This document shows positions 11,916 through 23,966 of a stretch of DNA of 64,000 nucleotides, in pieces (the stretch's first letter is position 1; each line of letters begins with the position of its first letter). Under the pieces are notes generated by a model. The model had not been told where the DNA came from. It worked only from the letters and a program-made list of their open reading frames with translations, and made no database searches. The stretch covers positions 29,751,247 to 29,815,246 of the forward strand of contig NC_079488.1 of assembly GCF_020520425.1 (NCBI RefSeq). The letters run 5' to 3'. The position numbers and the translations under genes were made by a program. The DNA is from Spinacia oleracea. Taxonomy: Eukaryota; Streptophyta; Magnoliopsida; Caryophyllales; Amaranthaceae.

Positions 11916-14340
11916 ATGGCACAAGCTATCGCGATGATCAAGGACATAAATCCTACTGCGAAAAATTTGACACTACAAGTTAGAGTTGTTCGTTTATGGA
12001 CAATGGCGTCATTCAAAAATTCGGAGGATGTTTACTCTATTGACATGGTGTTGTTAAATGCAAAGTTAATCATTTTAATCTTATTTCAATTTTTATCGAC
12101 AACTTTATTATCGTCTTCACATTATTAATTATTTAATTATGTTTGTCATTTCTCATTTCATGTTAGGGTGATAAAATACAAGCGACTATCAAGAAATCTT
12201 TGTTGAGAACATTTCAGCCTCTACTCAAGGAGGGGGAAATATATACTATATCAAACTATCGTGTTGGAAAGAATAGTGGGGAATACAAGCCTACTGGTCA
12301 CCCATACAAAATAAATTTTGTGATTTTGACCCGTGTTAACGTCTTACATGCGGCAAATATTCCTACATATGGTTTTGATTTGGTGCCTTTTGATGCAATC
12401 ATTCCAAATGGCCTAGATAGCACCTGTTTAGTGGGTATGATAAAGTTCTTTTCTTATGAAACATATGATATGAGTTATAGTATATAGATAGTTTGCTAAT
12501 ATAACATTATATTTTCATTCAATAGATGTGATTGGATATCTTTCTGGAGTAACAAGTAGTGATGATTATATGAGGAATGGAATTTATACAAAGCAACTCA
12601 CTATTCAGTTAGAGGATCTACAACAAGTTAAATAAGTGTTTTTCTATATAAAGATTTTGAATTATGTATTATTAATATATTCACGGGGAATTTTAGAAAA
12701 ATGTGATAAGTTGCACTTTGTGGAATCATTATGCTGATGAATTGAAAACTTGGTTGGCTGAGCACCTAAATTTTCAAGTTATACTTATAGTCCAGTTTGC
12801 GAAAATCAAGACTTGGCAAGGTATGGAATAAATTGATTGATGGTTTATGAATAATTTTATAGTTATATAATATATCTATCTTATACATATAAAGGTACTA
12901 ATGGATTATCAAGTTCAGTTTTTGCAACAAGACTCCATACCAATTCAAATGTGGAGGAAATCAACGCTTTTAAAAATAGGTATGTAAATGAGAAGGTCTA
13001 TATATACTTCATATTGTATGTATACGTTGAAATGTATTATAAGAGATATATATTTCATGTTTAAATTCATAAAGTAAAAAGAATGATAACCGATATTTAA
13101 ATATATCGTTTGTCTTTTGTAGCTTTGGGAAAGGAGGAAAGACTTCATCAGAAATGGTGACTCAGCTAAGTAGTCATACCTCTCAGAAAAATGAAACTGA
13201 ATTCCTAAAAAAATCTGAGAGAAAGCATGTTGATAAGATACGTGAGACACAAGAGGCACGTGATTAATCTCTAACCTTTTCTTATATAATAATGTTCTGT
13301 GTAATGTATTTAACATAATACAATATATCTTTTTCTTAAAGGTATGTTATTGTGTGACACTAGCTGTGATCCACTCTATAGAAACTTAAAATGGGTGGTT
13401 CTACCTCGCATGTAAGAAAGATTATAAAAAAGTTCAAGAGATGAATGATGATGCGGGGGTGACAAATTTTTGGTGTGATAAGTGCAATACTAATGTTGAG
13501 CTTGTTCCAAGATTTAATGTCCAAATTCGGGTTGTTGATGATTCTGGAAGTGCTTCATTTGTTTTATTTGATCGTGAAGTGGTGCATATCTTGGGTAAAT
13601 TTGCTTTATCCATAAGGGAATATCCGGCACAGGTAGTACACAATTCTATAATTTAATATTATCTTATTTGATGGTTTAAGTTTGTATGTAACCATGTAAC
13701 TGACACATATATTTGTTGATGGTGATGGCAGGAAGGCAATTCAGATTCATTTCCTAAATATTTAGATGAACTTTTGGAAAGGAAGTATTTGTTTAAGCTT
13801 AGGATTACAGATTATAATCTTAAGCAAAATTGTCCAATATTCACAGTCACGAAAATCTCTGATGATGGAAACCTCATAAAGTCCTTCCAAGATGCTAATA
13901 CTCCTGAAAAGGTAGTGTTAAGTTTTGTCGTAGTCTATAGTATTATTTTGTATCCTTTACTAACCTTTTTTGGTGTTTTTTCATATATATAGGAGCTTGA
14001 GCACGAGGAAATTGATGTTACTTCAAAGACTGTGAATGCCGGAGAGGTATTAATATTATTATCTTTTACCATTATCTATGTTCACCTATAGATTTACATC
14101 TTAATTCTATGTTCTTCCAGGGCTAAGCACTAACATTTATTTCAATATTATTGCAGAACACTATCACCATACACAGTGAGGACATGGACGACAACGGTTC
14201 CAATAGTTGTATCACTCCAAACCAAAAAAGAAGTTCAAAGATTTTGAAGACGATGGGAATCTTACATCTACTGAGCATTCTTCAAATAAGTACCAGCGAA
14301 TTATTTCGATTAAACAAGAAAAAGACACCGCAGATAACTA
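11916..14340 (+). pseudogene. RPA70-like gene, unit 3 (near-complete, broken)
   Basis: Exons by splice signals and copy alignment: 11916-12064, 12167-12427, 12526-12626, 12697-12820, 12895-12979, 13133-13255, 13342-13632, 13732-13911, 13993-14046 and 14157-14340. Exons 1-3 resemble the OB-fold DUF223 region. Exon 4 reads NVISCTLWNHYADELKTWL, typical of RPA OB domain B. Exon 7 (CYCVTLAVI...WFYLACKK...FWCDKCN...VDDSGSASFVLFD) is the C-terminal zinc-binding OB domain. Intron 6 uses a GC donor. Breaks: a TAA in exon 7 near 13386, and one base lost in exon 10 near 14236. The GT donor after exon 1 also leaves exon 2 out of frame by one base. The role would be ssDNA binding in replication or repair, but this copy is unlikely to give full protein. 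Confidence 0.82.
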
Positions 14341-14861
14341 GAGTCATTATAGTTTACCTAGGCTTTTCGTTTTAATTATTTATTTTGGAACATTCCAATT
14401 ATTATGCATTGCATTTATATGACGTGAGGGATGATATGTGAGTTATTTTTGCTTGCTTTAAGAGAATAGATTAAAATACATTTCCCAGTTTTAATTTTTC
14501 TAATTTGGTATATCTGCTTTTATCACTTGCCCACTGGTCACCAAATTCTAATTGCTCATGAATGCAAAGGCACACTAGTATGCAGTTAAGCTACGTTAAC
14601 CTTTATAATATTTATCCAATTACTGAAGAGTTCATCTGACGTTCATTGGAATAACTACTTGGTTGCATTTATTTGCACAAAATTAATACACAAAAGAATA
14701 TATTTTCCAGTAACCGCATGATGTCCAGGAATATTAACTTTATTAATGATACCCATTTTAGAATTAAATTACTATTGCATGCATTTTCAGAATACAAGAT
14801 GGTACTATTTTAAGTTGTCCCCTACACCTCAAAAAAGGGGTTTAAGAGGAAAAAAAGGTAC

Positions 14862-14937
14862 CTGACTATCAGGGGCATTATCATCAATGAAGGGTGCTGC
14901 AAGGCAGATAAATGACGCCTCACCTACACCAACAAGC
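14862..14937 (-). pseudogene. Isolated spinster-type MFS transporter exon (unit 4)
   Basis: This is the third copy of the 76-nt exon, with both splice signals kept. One substitution changes FISLAAPF to FICLAAPF. It is antisense to the array gene, as in units 2 and 3. Confidence 0.78.
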
Positions 14938-15516
14938 CTGCGAAAGAAAGAAAGAAAATCCTATGAGTAAGATCAGAAAAATATGCACAACAGTGACATT
15001 TCTGATCAAGATTTTGCTATTATGTTTTTTTTTCCTTAAATAAATAATCTATTACTAAAAAAAGCTTTGGCAGCCTGCTAGAATATATAACGCATATACT
15101 TGACCATTAATGATAATAAAACGGTTTCCTATAATACAAGGCCTTAAATTTTGGTCATAATTTCAGCAATCTTAGCCATTGTGGAGAACATAATAAAGCA
15201 TTATATTACTTTCCTTAAAATGGTCTAATAAGATTGCTGAAATCCCTGTACGACCTTACATAAATAGATTGCTTAACATAAATACACTTTGTAATATTTT
15301 CTTACATAAAGTTGGTCAGAATTTCAGAGATTTCAGCAATCTTTGGGTAATATATAAAGCAAGATTTCATCGTAAAAAAGCAAAGACGATAATAATATAA
15401 TAATAATATACAGTGCTGATATGGAAACTATACATTTGAAAAATTATATGCATAAAAAAAACACGGAGATCTTCAAATCTTGACAAATAAGGGCCGGAAA
15501 TATGACATCTATTTAT

Positions 15517-16909
15517 TGAAGGAAATAATGCCCTTGGTCTAAGTATGCATTCAATGTTAAGTCTAATAAATGCGGTTCAGTATTAATTAACAAGTTAATA
15601 TTTCAGTGAGATCAAGTGAGCTGAATGCCTAGCTAAAGGCCGCTTCAGTTCAAGTGGAATTAATAATATAATCCACAGCTTACTCTTGACTGAACCCGTA
15701 GGGTCACACAAATAGTACGTAAACGGATCGAGTATTTAATGGCATTAAATACTCCATCTATGGATATTCGGAATCGACGGATCTTGGTTTCAGTGGGAGC
15801 TGAGATCGTCACAAGCAAGAAATGAATACTCCGGAAACGATGATATTGCCGGAAACGGAAATATGGATTGTATCGGAAATATAAATATTATCCAAGTCGT
15901 AGATGTTGCCGGAAACGGAAACATGGTACGTATCGGAAAATATTAATGGAAATGGAAATATTGCCGGAATCGGAAATATTGCCGGAAACGGAAATATTGT
16001 CAGAATCGGAAATATTATCTGAATCGGAAAATAATTACGGAAACGGAAATATTAAATATTTGTTCGTAACAGAAATTAATTCCGGAATCGAAAATATTAA
16101 ATATTGTTCGTATCGGAAATGAATTCCGGAACCGGGAATTTAATCGGAAGCGCATCGTACGAATAAGCATCGGACGAGGCCTGCCGGACGAAGGCCCAGC
16201 ACGAAGCCGGGCCATCGCCCAACAAGCCAGCGCGCCACAAACGCCCCAAGCCAAGGCAGCGCCCAGGCCCGCCGCAAGGCAGGCCTAGCGCGCGCCAAGG
16301 CCACGACAGCGTGTTGGCCTCGTGGCATGGGCTGCGACCTCGCAGGCCGCGCGCGCATAGGCGCCCCTCGTGGGCTCCCGTGCGTGTGTGTGTTTGTGTT
16401 CATACACGAATCCTAAAGCTATTAGGATTTGATATATGATTAAATTCCTAATCCTAAATGGATAAATTAATTAATTAGAGTTCTAATAGGATTCTAGTTT
16501 AATTAATTAGTATCCTAGTAGGATTCCAGTTCCCTTTCCATACCTCTATAAATAGGTGCCTAGGGTCATTATTTAGAGACACAATTGAAGTATTCTAAAG
16601 GTAAGATTTTGAAGAAAAATTCAGCCACTCTCTTGCCCCTAACCAGCCGAAAATCTATACTACCTTAAGGGCGATTCTAGTTAATCAAGCTCAAGGCGGA
16701 TCCGGACGTGCTGTGGACTATCTACGGAGGGACGACACTTGGAGTCCTAAAGACTTGTTCTTGTTCGGTTCGGGCGCAACGAGGGAGGGCACGCAACAAA
16801 GTGTATGCACCTAAACTATGCTAAATAATTATGTGTAATTAATATGCTTTCCTGGCTTTATGGTTTTTCCGCATGATTTATGTTTTGTCATATGTATCAT
16901 AACCTAACA
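15517..16909 (+). repeat. 5' LTR of copia A
   Basis: The LTR runs from TGAAGGAAATAATG to CATAACCTAACA, about 1393 bp, and is matched by the D LTR at 54399-55790. It contains an array of CGGAAATATT-type repeats (about 15840-16145), a GC-rich block (about 16150-16400) and a TATA box at 16547 (TATAAATA). The U5 part is strongly conserved with D. Confidence 0.85.
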
Positions 16910-16910
16910 G

Positions 16911-16924
16911 TGGTATCACGAGCG
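16911..16924 (+). promoter_or_regulatory. Primer-binding site of copia A (initiator tRNA-Met type)
   Basis: TGGTATCACGAGCG follows the LTR after one base. It is close to the common plant copia primer site TGGTATCAGAGC, complementary to the 3' end of initiator tRNA-Met, with an extra C. Copies C and D carry the same extra C. Confidence 0.75.
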
Positions 16925-17415
16925 TCTTATTATTTTCATAATCTAAATTGCATAAACATGGTTAAATATTACAAATTTGCAAGGAATTAAAAGGGGTGAT
17001 AAATTTTCGTAATTGTTAATTAATTGCAAATTGCGTTTATTTAATTATATGTACGCAGTTTTTCGGCAGAATGTTCGTTACTCAACCAAATCGAGTGATT
17101 TTTGTGTCAATTCCGCAGGTAAAAGGCATTCTAAAATTTTGACAAAAAGAGTAATTTTTCGCCGAAACCCAGAATTCCCAAATTCGAAGCCTAACTATGA
17201 CTTTTCGGAGGTTTTAGTTTTTCGAACGCAAAAGTTGGTAAATTTAAGATGTTAAATTAAATATTTGCGATTCTTGTTGATAAATCTTGAATTTTTGATT
17301 GACCTACTGTATATGTTTAACAAGTTTGAATGCCTATGCTTGTTAATTATACAACCTAATTTGTAATTATGATTAATTTGTTGAAATTCGAATAATTTAG
17401 AATTGATTTGACTTG

Positions 17416-18183
17416 CAAATAGTTCTTATGCAGGAAGAAAAGGAGTATGTCCTGGAAGAGGCGATGCTCGAAGCCGCAGGCGACGGGGTCACTCAGGCAG
17501 CCCTCAATCGTTGGATTGATGCCAACAAGGATGTGAAATGTCTAATGCTCGCCACCATGAGTTAAGATCTACAGAAAACGTTCATCAACTCAGATGCTTT
17601 CATGATCATTAGTGAGTTAAAGAACATGTTCCAAGATCTGGCTCGAGTCGAAAGATTCGAGACTCATAGGCAAATTCTTGGGACCAAGCTTAAGAAAGGC
17701 GAGCCCGTAAGTCCACATGTTCTCAAAATGATTGGACTCATTGAGAATATGAGTCGGCTGGATCAGCAATTCTCTCAGGAAATGGCTATAGACACCATCC
17801 TCCATTCTCTTCATAGCGGGTATGATCAGTTCAAACTGAACTACAGTATGAATAGTCTGGACAGAACGCTCACTGAGCTTCACGGTATGCTGAAGACCAC
17901 AGAAAAGACGCTCAAAAGTGATAAGCAAGATGTGCTTATGGTGCGTGGGGGCAAGTTCAAGAAATCTGGAAAGAAGAGGAATGCTAAGAAAGGTGGCAAC
18001 AAGGCCAGCCAGACTAAGCAACCAGCTGGCGCCAAATCTGAAAAGAGGAAGGTCAGTCAACCCACTTCTGAATCTGAATGCTTCTACTGCAAGAAGAAAG
18101 GGCATTGGAAGAGAGATTGCTTGAAGCTAAAGGAAGATCAGAAGAACGAACAGTCGTTCCATCTTCAGGTATTTTCGTTATAG
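17416..18183 (+). pseudogene. gag of copia A (broken)
   Basis: This is retrotransposon capsid/nucleocapsid coding sequence. It is collinear with D from IVLMQEEKEYV onward and ends with a CCHC zinc knuckle (CFYCKKKGHWKRDC) near 18079-18120. A TAA at 17563-17565 replaces an alanine codon present in D. The gag start region is deleted. A run of about 30 lysine-rich residues before the knuckle is kept here but missing in D. Confidence 0.8.
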
Positions 18184-18187
18184 AATG

Positions 18188-20254
18188 TTTTTTTATATAA
18201 AGATTTTGAATTATGTATTATTAATATGTTCACGGGGAATTTCAGAAAAAATGTGATAAGTTGCACTTTGTGGAATCATTATGCTGATGAATTGAAAACT
18301 TGGTTGGCTGAGCACCCAAATTGTCAAGTTATACTTATAGTCCAGTTTGCGAAAATCAAGACTTGGCAAGGTATGGAATAAATTGATTGATGGTTTATGA
18401 ATAATTTTATAGTTATATAATATATCTATCTTATACATATAAAGGTACTAATGGATTATCAAGTTCAGTTTTTGCAACAAGACTCCATACCAATTCAAAT
18501 GTGTAGGAAATCAACGCTTTTAAAAATAGGTATATAAATGAGAAGGTCTATATATACTTCATATTGTATGTATACGCAGAAATGTATTATAAGAGATATA
18601 TATTTCATGTTTAAATTCATAAAGTAAAAAGAATGATAACCGATATTTAAAAATATCGTTTGTCTTTTGTAGCTTTGGGAAAGGAGGAAAGACTTCATCA
18701 GAAATGGTGACTCAACTAAGTAGTCATACCTCTCAGAAAAATGAAACTGAATTCCTAAAAAAATCTGAGAGAAAGCACGTTGATGAGATACGCGAGACAC
18801 AAGAGGCAAGTGATTAATCTCTAACCTTTTCTTATATAATAATGTTCTGTGTAATGTATTTAACATAAGAGAATATATTTTTGGAAAATTTGGTAATATT
18901 AATCCAACCTTTGGCCGATTTTCTTTTATTAATCCCACCTACGACATATTTTTTAATAATCCCACCTTTACTACCCGACGACTTTTATTGGGCTTAAGTG
19001 GCCGGTAATCGGTGAAAAATTCAACGAGATGGTGATGAATTGATGACGATGACTGAATATATCGAGAGAGAGTACTGCCATGTAGAGAAATAATGCCGCT
19101 TACAACAGTTTTATGACCTGTTGGGCCCAATAAAAGTTGTTGGGTAATAAAGGTGGGATTATTAAAAAATATGTCGTAGGTGGGCTTAATAAAAGAAAAT
19201 CGGTCAAAGGTTGGATTAATATTACCAAATTTTCCTATATTTTTTTCTTAAAGGTATGTTATTGTGTGACACTAGCTGTGATCGACTCTATAGAAACTGA
19301 AAATGGGTGGTTCTACCTCGCATGTAAGAAAGATTATAAAAAAGTTCAAGAGATGAATGATGATGCGGGGTGACAAAGTTTTGGTGTGATAAGTGCAATA
19401 CTAATGTTGACCTTGTTCCAAGATTTAAAGTCCAAATTCGGGTTGTTGATGATTCTGGAAGTGCTTCATTTTTTTTATTTGATCGTGAAGTGGTGCATAT
19501 CTTGGGTAAATCTGCTTTATCCATTAGGGAATATCAGGCACAGGTAGTACACAATTCTATAATTTAATATTATCTTATTTGATGGTTTAAGTTTGTATGT
19601 AACCATGTTAATTGACACATATATTTGTTGATGGTGATGGCAGGAATGCAATTCAGATTCATTTCCTAAATATTTAGATGAACTTTTGGAAAGGAAGTAT
19701 TTGTTTAAGATTAGGATTACAGATTATAATCTTAAGCAAAATTGTCCAATATTCACAGTCACGAAAATCTCTGATAATGAAAACCTCATAAAGTCCTTCC
19801 AAGATGCTAATACTCCTGAAAAGGTAGTGTTAAGTTTTGTCGTAATCTATAGTATTATTTTGTATCCTTTACTAACCTTTTTTGGTGTTTTTTCATATAT
19901 ATAGCAGCTTGAGCACGAGGAAATTGATGTTACTTCAAAGACTGTGAATGCCGGAGATGTATTAATATTATTATCTTTTACCATTATCTAAGTTCACTTA
20001 TAGATTTACATCTTAATTCTATGTTCTTCCAGGGCTAAGCACTAACATTTATTTCAATATTATTGCAGAACACTGTCACCATACACAGTGAGGACATGGA
20101 CGACAACTGTTCCAATAGTTGTATCACTCCAAACCAAAAAAGAAGTTCCAAAGATTTTGAAGACGATGGGAATCTTACATCTACTGAGCATTCTTCAAAT
20201 AAGTACCAGCGAATTATTTCGATTAAACAAGAAAAAGGCACCGCGGATAACTAG
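18188..20254 (+). pseudogene. RPA70-like gene, unit 4 (exons 4-10 only)
   Basis: Exons: 18246-18370, 18445-18529, 18673-18805, 19254-19543, 19644-19823, 19905-19958 and 20069-20254. Exons 1-3 and the promoter were replaced by copia A. Further lesions: an extra A at the start of exon 4 (shared with unit 2), GAG to TAG in exon 5 near 18503, and one G missing in exon 7 near 19370 that brings an immediate TGA. The terminal exon is intact. Exon 7 lacks the TAA seen in unit 3, so that stop is private to unit 3. Confidence 0.82.
18883..19235. mobile_element. Mutator-type MITE in intron 6 of unit 4
   Basis: This 353-bp element is absent from units 2 and 3 at the same place. It starts GGAAAATTTGG and ends CCAAATTTTCC, with terminal inverted repeats of roughly 110 bp. 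A perfect 9-bp target duplication TATATTTTT flanks it (18874-18882 and 19236-19244). Long TIRs plus a 9-bp duplication define a Mutator-like origin. It belongs to the same family as the element at 34874-36002. Confidence 0.92.
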
Positions 20255-20533
20255 AGTCATTATAGTTTACCTAGGCTTTTTGTTTTAATTATTTATTTTG
20301 GAACATTCCAATTATTATGCATTGCATTTATATGACGTGAGGGATGATATGTGAGTTATATTTGCTTGCTTTAAGAGAATAGATTAAAATACATTTCCCA
20401 GTTTTCATTTTTCTAATTTGGTATATCTGCTTTTATCACTTGCCCACTGGTCACCAAATTCTAATTGCTCATGAATGCAAAGGCACACTGGTATGCAGTT
20501 AAGCTACGTTAACGTTTATAATATTTATCCAAT

Positions 20534-20705
20534 TACTGAAGAGTTCATCTGACGTTCATTGGAATAACTACTTGGTTGCATTTATTTGCACAAAATTAAC
20601 ACACAAAAGAATATATTTTCCAGTAACCGCATGATGTCCAGGAATATTAACTTTATTAATGATACCCATTATAGAATTAAACTATTATTGCATGCATTTT
20701 CAGAA
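20534..20705 (+). repeat. Unit 5 of the RPA-like tandem array, 5' stub
   Basis: This matches the first 170 bp of units 2-4 up to GCATGCATTTTCAGAA. The other units continue TACAAGATGG, but here the sequence changes to AATAGGGCTATAGCAACGG. The array is cut at this point. Confidence 0.8.
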
Positions 20706-23700
20706 AATAGGGCTATAGCAACGGTCTATAAGTGTTGGCAAAGATCCATTAAATGTTGCCATAGACCTATAGCAACACCTAACATGGTGTTGCCAATAGG
20801 TGGCGCTGCTATAACTCTATGGCAGCAGTTATGATGCCTTAGGCAACAATTTTATAAAACTGCTGCCATAGTTATCATTAGCAACGCTTTTCTTAGGCAA
20901 CGATTTTTAACTTTTGCCAACAGATTTATTATATATAACGCGACAGTTATTAAGTTTTAGTAACAATTATTTAGGATTTCAAGCAACATTAGTGTTTAGG
21001 CTAACGCTTTTATTATCTGTAGCAGCACTATCAACAATCTATGACAACGTTTATTGCTCTAATATTGCAACGCTTTTGTAGTCTATAACAACATTTCTTG
21101 ATATAACTATTGCGGCTCTTTTACACAAGTCTTTAGCAACGTTTCTTGATACAACTATTACAACACTTTAATGCGAGCTTATAGCAACAGTTTCATACGC
21201 ATTTATTTAATCGCTCATTAAAACGAAAATATTATACCAAAATAGCCAACTATTACAAAAATAAAACATTTATTTCAAAATTAGTTTTACTTATTATTAA
21301 AATAAAATATCCATAACAATCATTCTAATAACAAAAACATTGTTATAATATAAATATATCAATTAAGCTAACTAATGAATCTCCAAAAAGAAATAATAGC
21401 TCAAGCAATCTAGAACCTATCTAGTTTAATTTATTTGTCCAAAATTAGCGCAAAATAACTTCAATCTATGCCCTTCCTGCCACCCTTTTATCGAGCATTC
21501 TCCTTCTATCTACCATCCTGTAAACAAAAAAATAATAGTCAATATAATAGGAAAATTAATGAATGTAATTAAAATGAAATAATACGATCAATGCAAAACA
21601 ACAGCCGAAAACTACACAACACAACTGCACAGGAAGAAACAAAAATGAGCAGCACAATTGCACGTGAAGGGCATAAACACTTCGACAGCTCAGACCCTTG
21701 CAGAACTGAACAGACTAGGAGATAAGAATCTGAACAGACTAGCAATTCAGAATTTCAACAGCTACTAGGAGATCAGAATCTGCTAACTATAACTGAACAA
21801 CCACCCTTGTGGAAGTGAACAACTACTAGTCACGCTTACGGAACAGAACTATACTGTAGACTGACAAGCAGAACAACTAGAACAAATAACTGGAAACACA
21901 CTTGCAAATTGACAACCAAAACAAATAACTCCAAGAGAACAATTATAAGACTTGAGTGAGGGGGAAAGCAAATCTAATGCTACTAGAATATTACATGGGT
22001 CTTTCTCAGCTACAATTCCAACATCAATGCCTTAAACAACATCTCCTACCCAACAACGTACAACCAAGGAAGCTGTCAACCTCGGCTGTGACTAAAGGAT
22101 TGTGTTGGGTAGTTAAAAAATCAGAATGATAGGTTCTATTAAGAAACCAACATTGAATTGAGCATTTGAGAAAATAATGTATCAATAAAAAATGATACCT
22201 AGTCATAGTATTAGTAATAGTAGCATCGGAAATTTAAGGCAAGCGAGAGTTAGATGTGTAAAACAAACATACTCTAACTTAGTTTTGCCCAAGAAGGTCA
22301 TGTAGCTATAAACGAGAAGGCAATGAACTCATTACAATTTCCAAGGGAACTGCATGTAGAAGGGGTTTCCATCTTCCTCGCATACTATATGGGCATACCA
22401 GAGAATAATTCACACCCACCAAATATTATCACAGTAGAGCAGAATAGATCAAGCTCGTAAAACCAGGATATACTTTGTATTTATTGTGCGACTGTTATGA
22501 AGTGGCAGGCAGTGTACAAGAAATTCTCATACTTGCAATTGCAGAAGCATGACTAAATACATCCTTTCCCATATCCCAAGTGAGAGCATGTTTGAGAGAC
22601 ACTAGAACAAGGAAGTACTAGCTTATCTCTAATATTTTAAAGTAGTACAAGTAACACTGTTAAAATTGGAAAATTGGATGGATAAGAATGCGGTGCTAGA
22701 TTGGTTGATCTAGTAGAGCATGTTAAAATTTCACTAGAAATAGAATGCCACGATTCAATATTGAAAATAAAACCGAGGGCCCTTTTTTTGTCATTGAAAT
22801 TTCTTAAGAGAAATGGCCTATATATATATATATCCTTTCATTTCCAATTTTCCACATTATGGTCTGACTTGAAGTCTAGAATGTGTTAGATACATACCCA
22901 GATGGGTTAATGCTTAATTTCATAATGAAGTAATCAATTCAAACTATTAAAATGTGGAAATTTTGTTTTATACCACTATAAAAGTTTTTTTTAAAAAAAA
23001 ATCTAAACTTGTAGCAAAAGCTTAAAAAAAAATTCATTCGGGCCAGTCCCCATCTCCTCTAAATATCAAAATGAGGCTAAGCTCTTTCACCCCCTAAGTA
23101 TATGTGAGTTTGTAAGTGCAGTTGGCATGTTATTTGATAATGAGATCACGAGGTACAAAAGGCAGTAACGTTGCCTGCAGCTCAACAACACCAACAAAAC
23201 AAGAAAGAAACCAATTCCAATTGCAACCAACAAACGTAATATCCGTATAAACCATAACACAATATAGAAGAGACCGTAGCAGTTGTGTAGCAGTATAGAC
23301 CAAAGCAGTAGTAGTATAGAAGTGTAGAACAGACCAGCAGTATAAATGTATAGACTAAAGCAACAGAATAAACCATAGCAGTCGTATAGAAGTATAACAT
23401 CAGTATAGAAACAGGAAACAAAATGAGAAAGAAACCAACAACAGTATAGCACTAGTATAGACCAGAGCAGCTATTAAAACACAACATCATCACCAAACAA
23501 CAACCAACTGATCAAGACAACGAAAGAAAGAAACAGAACTGCAGCAGAATAGGTGAATATTTAATAAATAACCCGAAATAACCTATTGGAATCAACAAAT
23601 ACACACGTGAACAAAAATACAAATTCCCCAATCAACCAAATTTTCCAATTAACCGAATTACCTAATTAAGAACCCTAATTAATCCCTTAAAACCACAACA

Positions 23701-23962
23701 AAAAAATAAAATATCAATTGAAATCGGTTAATAACTTAAACAGCAAAATTGTGCAATTTAAGACCAAATTCGAGAGATACATACCAACTCACATAGTTCT
23801 TCTCTCCAATTTAGAATTGGGATTCGCCAATTTCTGTATCTCCAATCCAGAGGCTCGGCCAATAGCCAATTTAGAAACACCGATCTAAAATCTCCTACTA
23901 CTTTAAGAAACGATGACTAAAGATCAAAGACAACAACAAGGAGGATAAACAGGACCTGAGTA
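20706..23962. mobile_element. CACTA-type noncoding element, termini incomplete
   Basis: The left 500 bp are full of TATAGCAACG/GCAAC-type motifs in both orientations (20706-21200), as in CACTA subterminal regions. The AGAAAATAGGG start looks like a CACTACAAGAAA terminus that has lost its first bases. No transposase ORF is seen. A degenerate GTATAGACCA-GCAG repeat lies at about 23240-23470. The right part (23760-23960) looks like a minus-strand promoter or 5' UTR. The right end is cut by the gypsy LTR fragment. The rest shows nothing recognisable. Confidence 0.45.
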
Positions 23963-23966
23963 TTCC

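Larger units (their letters stand above)
10833..14621 (+). repeat. Unit 3 of the RPA-like tandem array (cleanest copy)
   Basis: This 3.8-kb unit has no large insertion and serves as the reference for the array. Order: ACTGAAGAG start, antisense spinster exon, AT-rich stretch of about 700 bp without a gene, promoter, ten-exon RPA-like gene, and 3' spacer ending GTTAACCTTTATAATATTT. It directly abuts unit 4 in the same orientation. Confidence 0.88.
15517..18187 (+). mobile_element. Copia element A, truncated after gag
   Basis: A 5' LTR, primer-binding site, shortened leader and gag end abruptly near 18187, inside what is protease sequence in sister copy D. Array sequence then resumes inside intron 3 of unit 4. 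Relative to D, about 2 kb of leader is missing near 17411. No 3' LTR or matching target duplication is present. The junction arose by deletion or rearrangement and not by simple insertion. Confidence 0.85.
14622..20533 (+). repeat. Unit 4 of the RPA-like tandem array (rearranged)
   Basis: The 5' part (14622-15516) matches units 2 and 3 up to TATGACATCTATTTAT. Copia A then follows, and homology resumes near 18188 just before exon 4. The promoter and exons 1-3 are lost. A Mutator-type MITE sits in intron 6. The unit ends at GTTTATAATATTTATCC and runs into unit 5. Confidence 0.85.

Noticed and set aside
16015-16403. Minus-strand ORFs of 79-87 codons in the GC-rich part of the copia A LTR
   Set aside because: Composition-driven open frames rich in Ala, Arg and Pro; they are not conserved in the matching blocks of copies C and D.
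23087-23452. Minus-strand ORF of 121 codons with hydrophobic Tyr/Leu-rich sequence
   Set aside because: It follows degenerate GTATAG-ACCA-GCAG repeats; no signal of a real membrane protein beyond composition.
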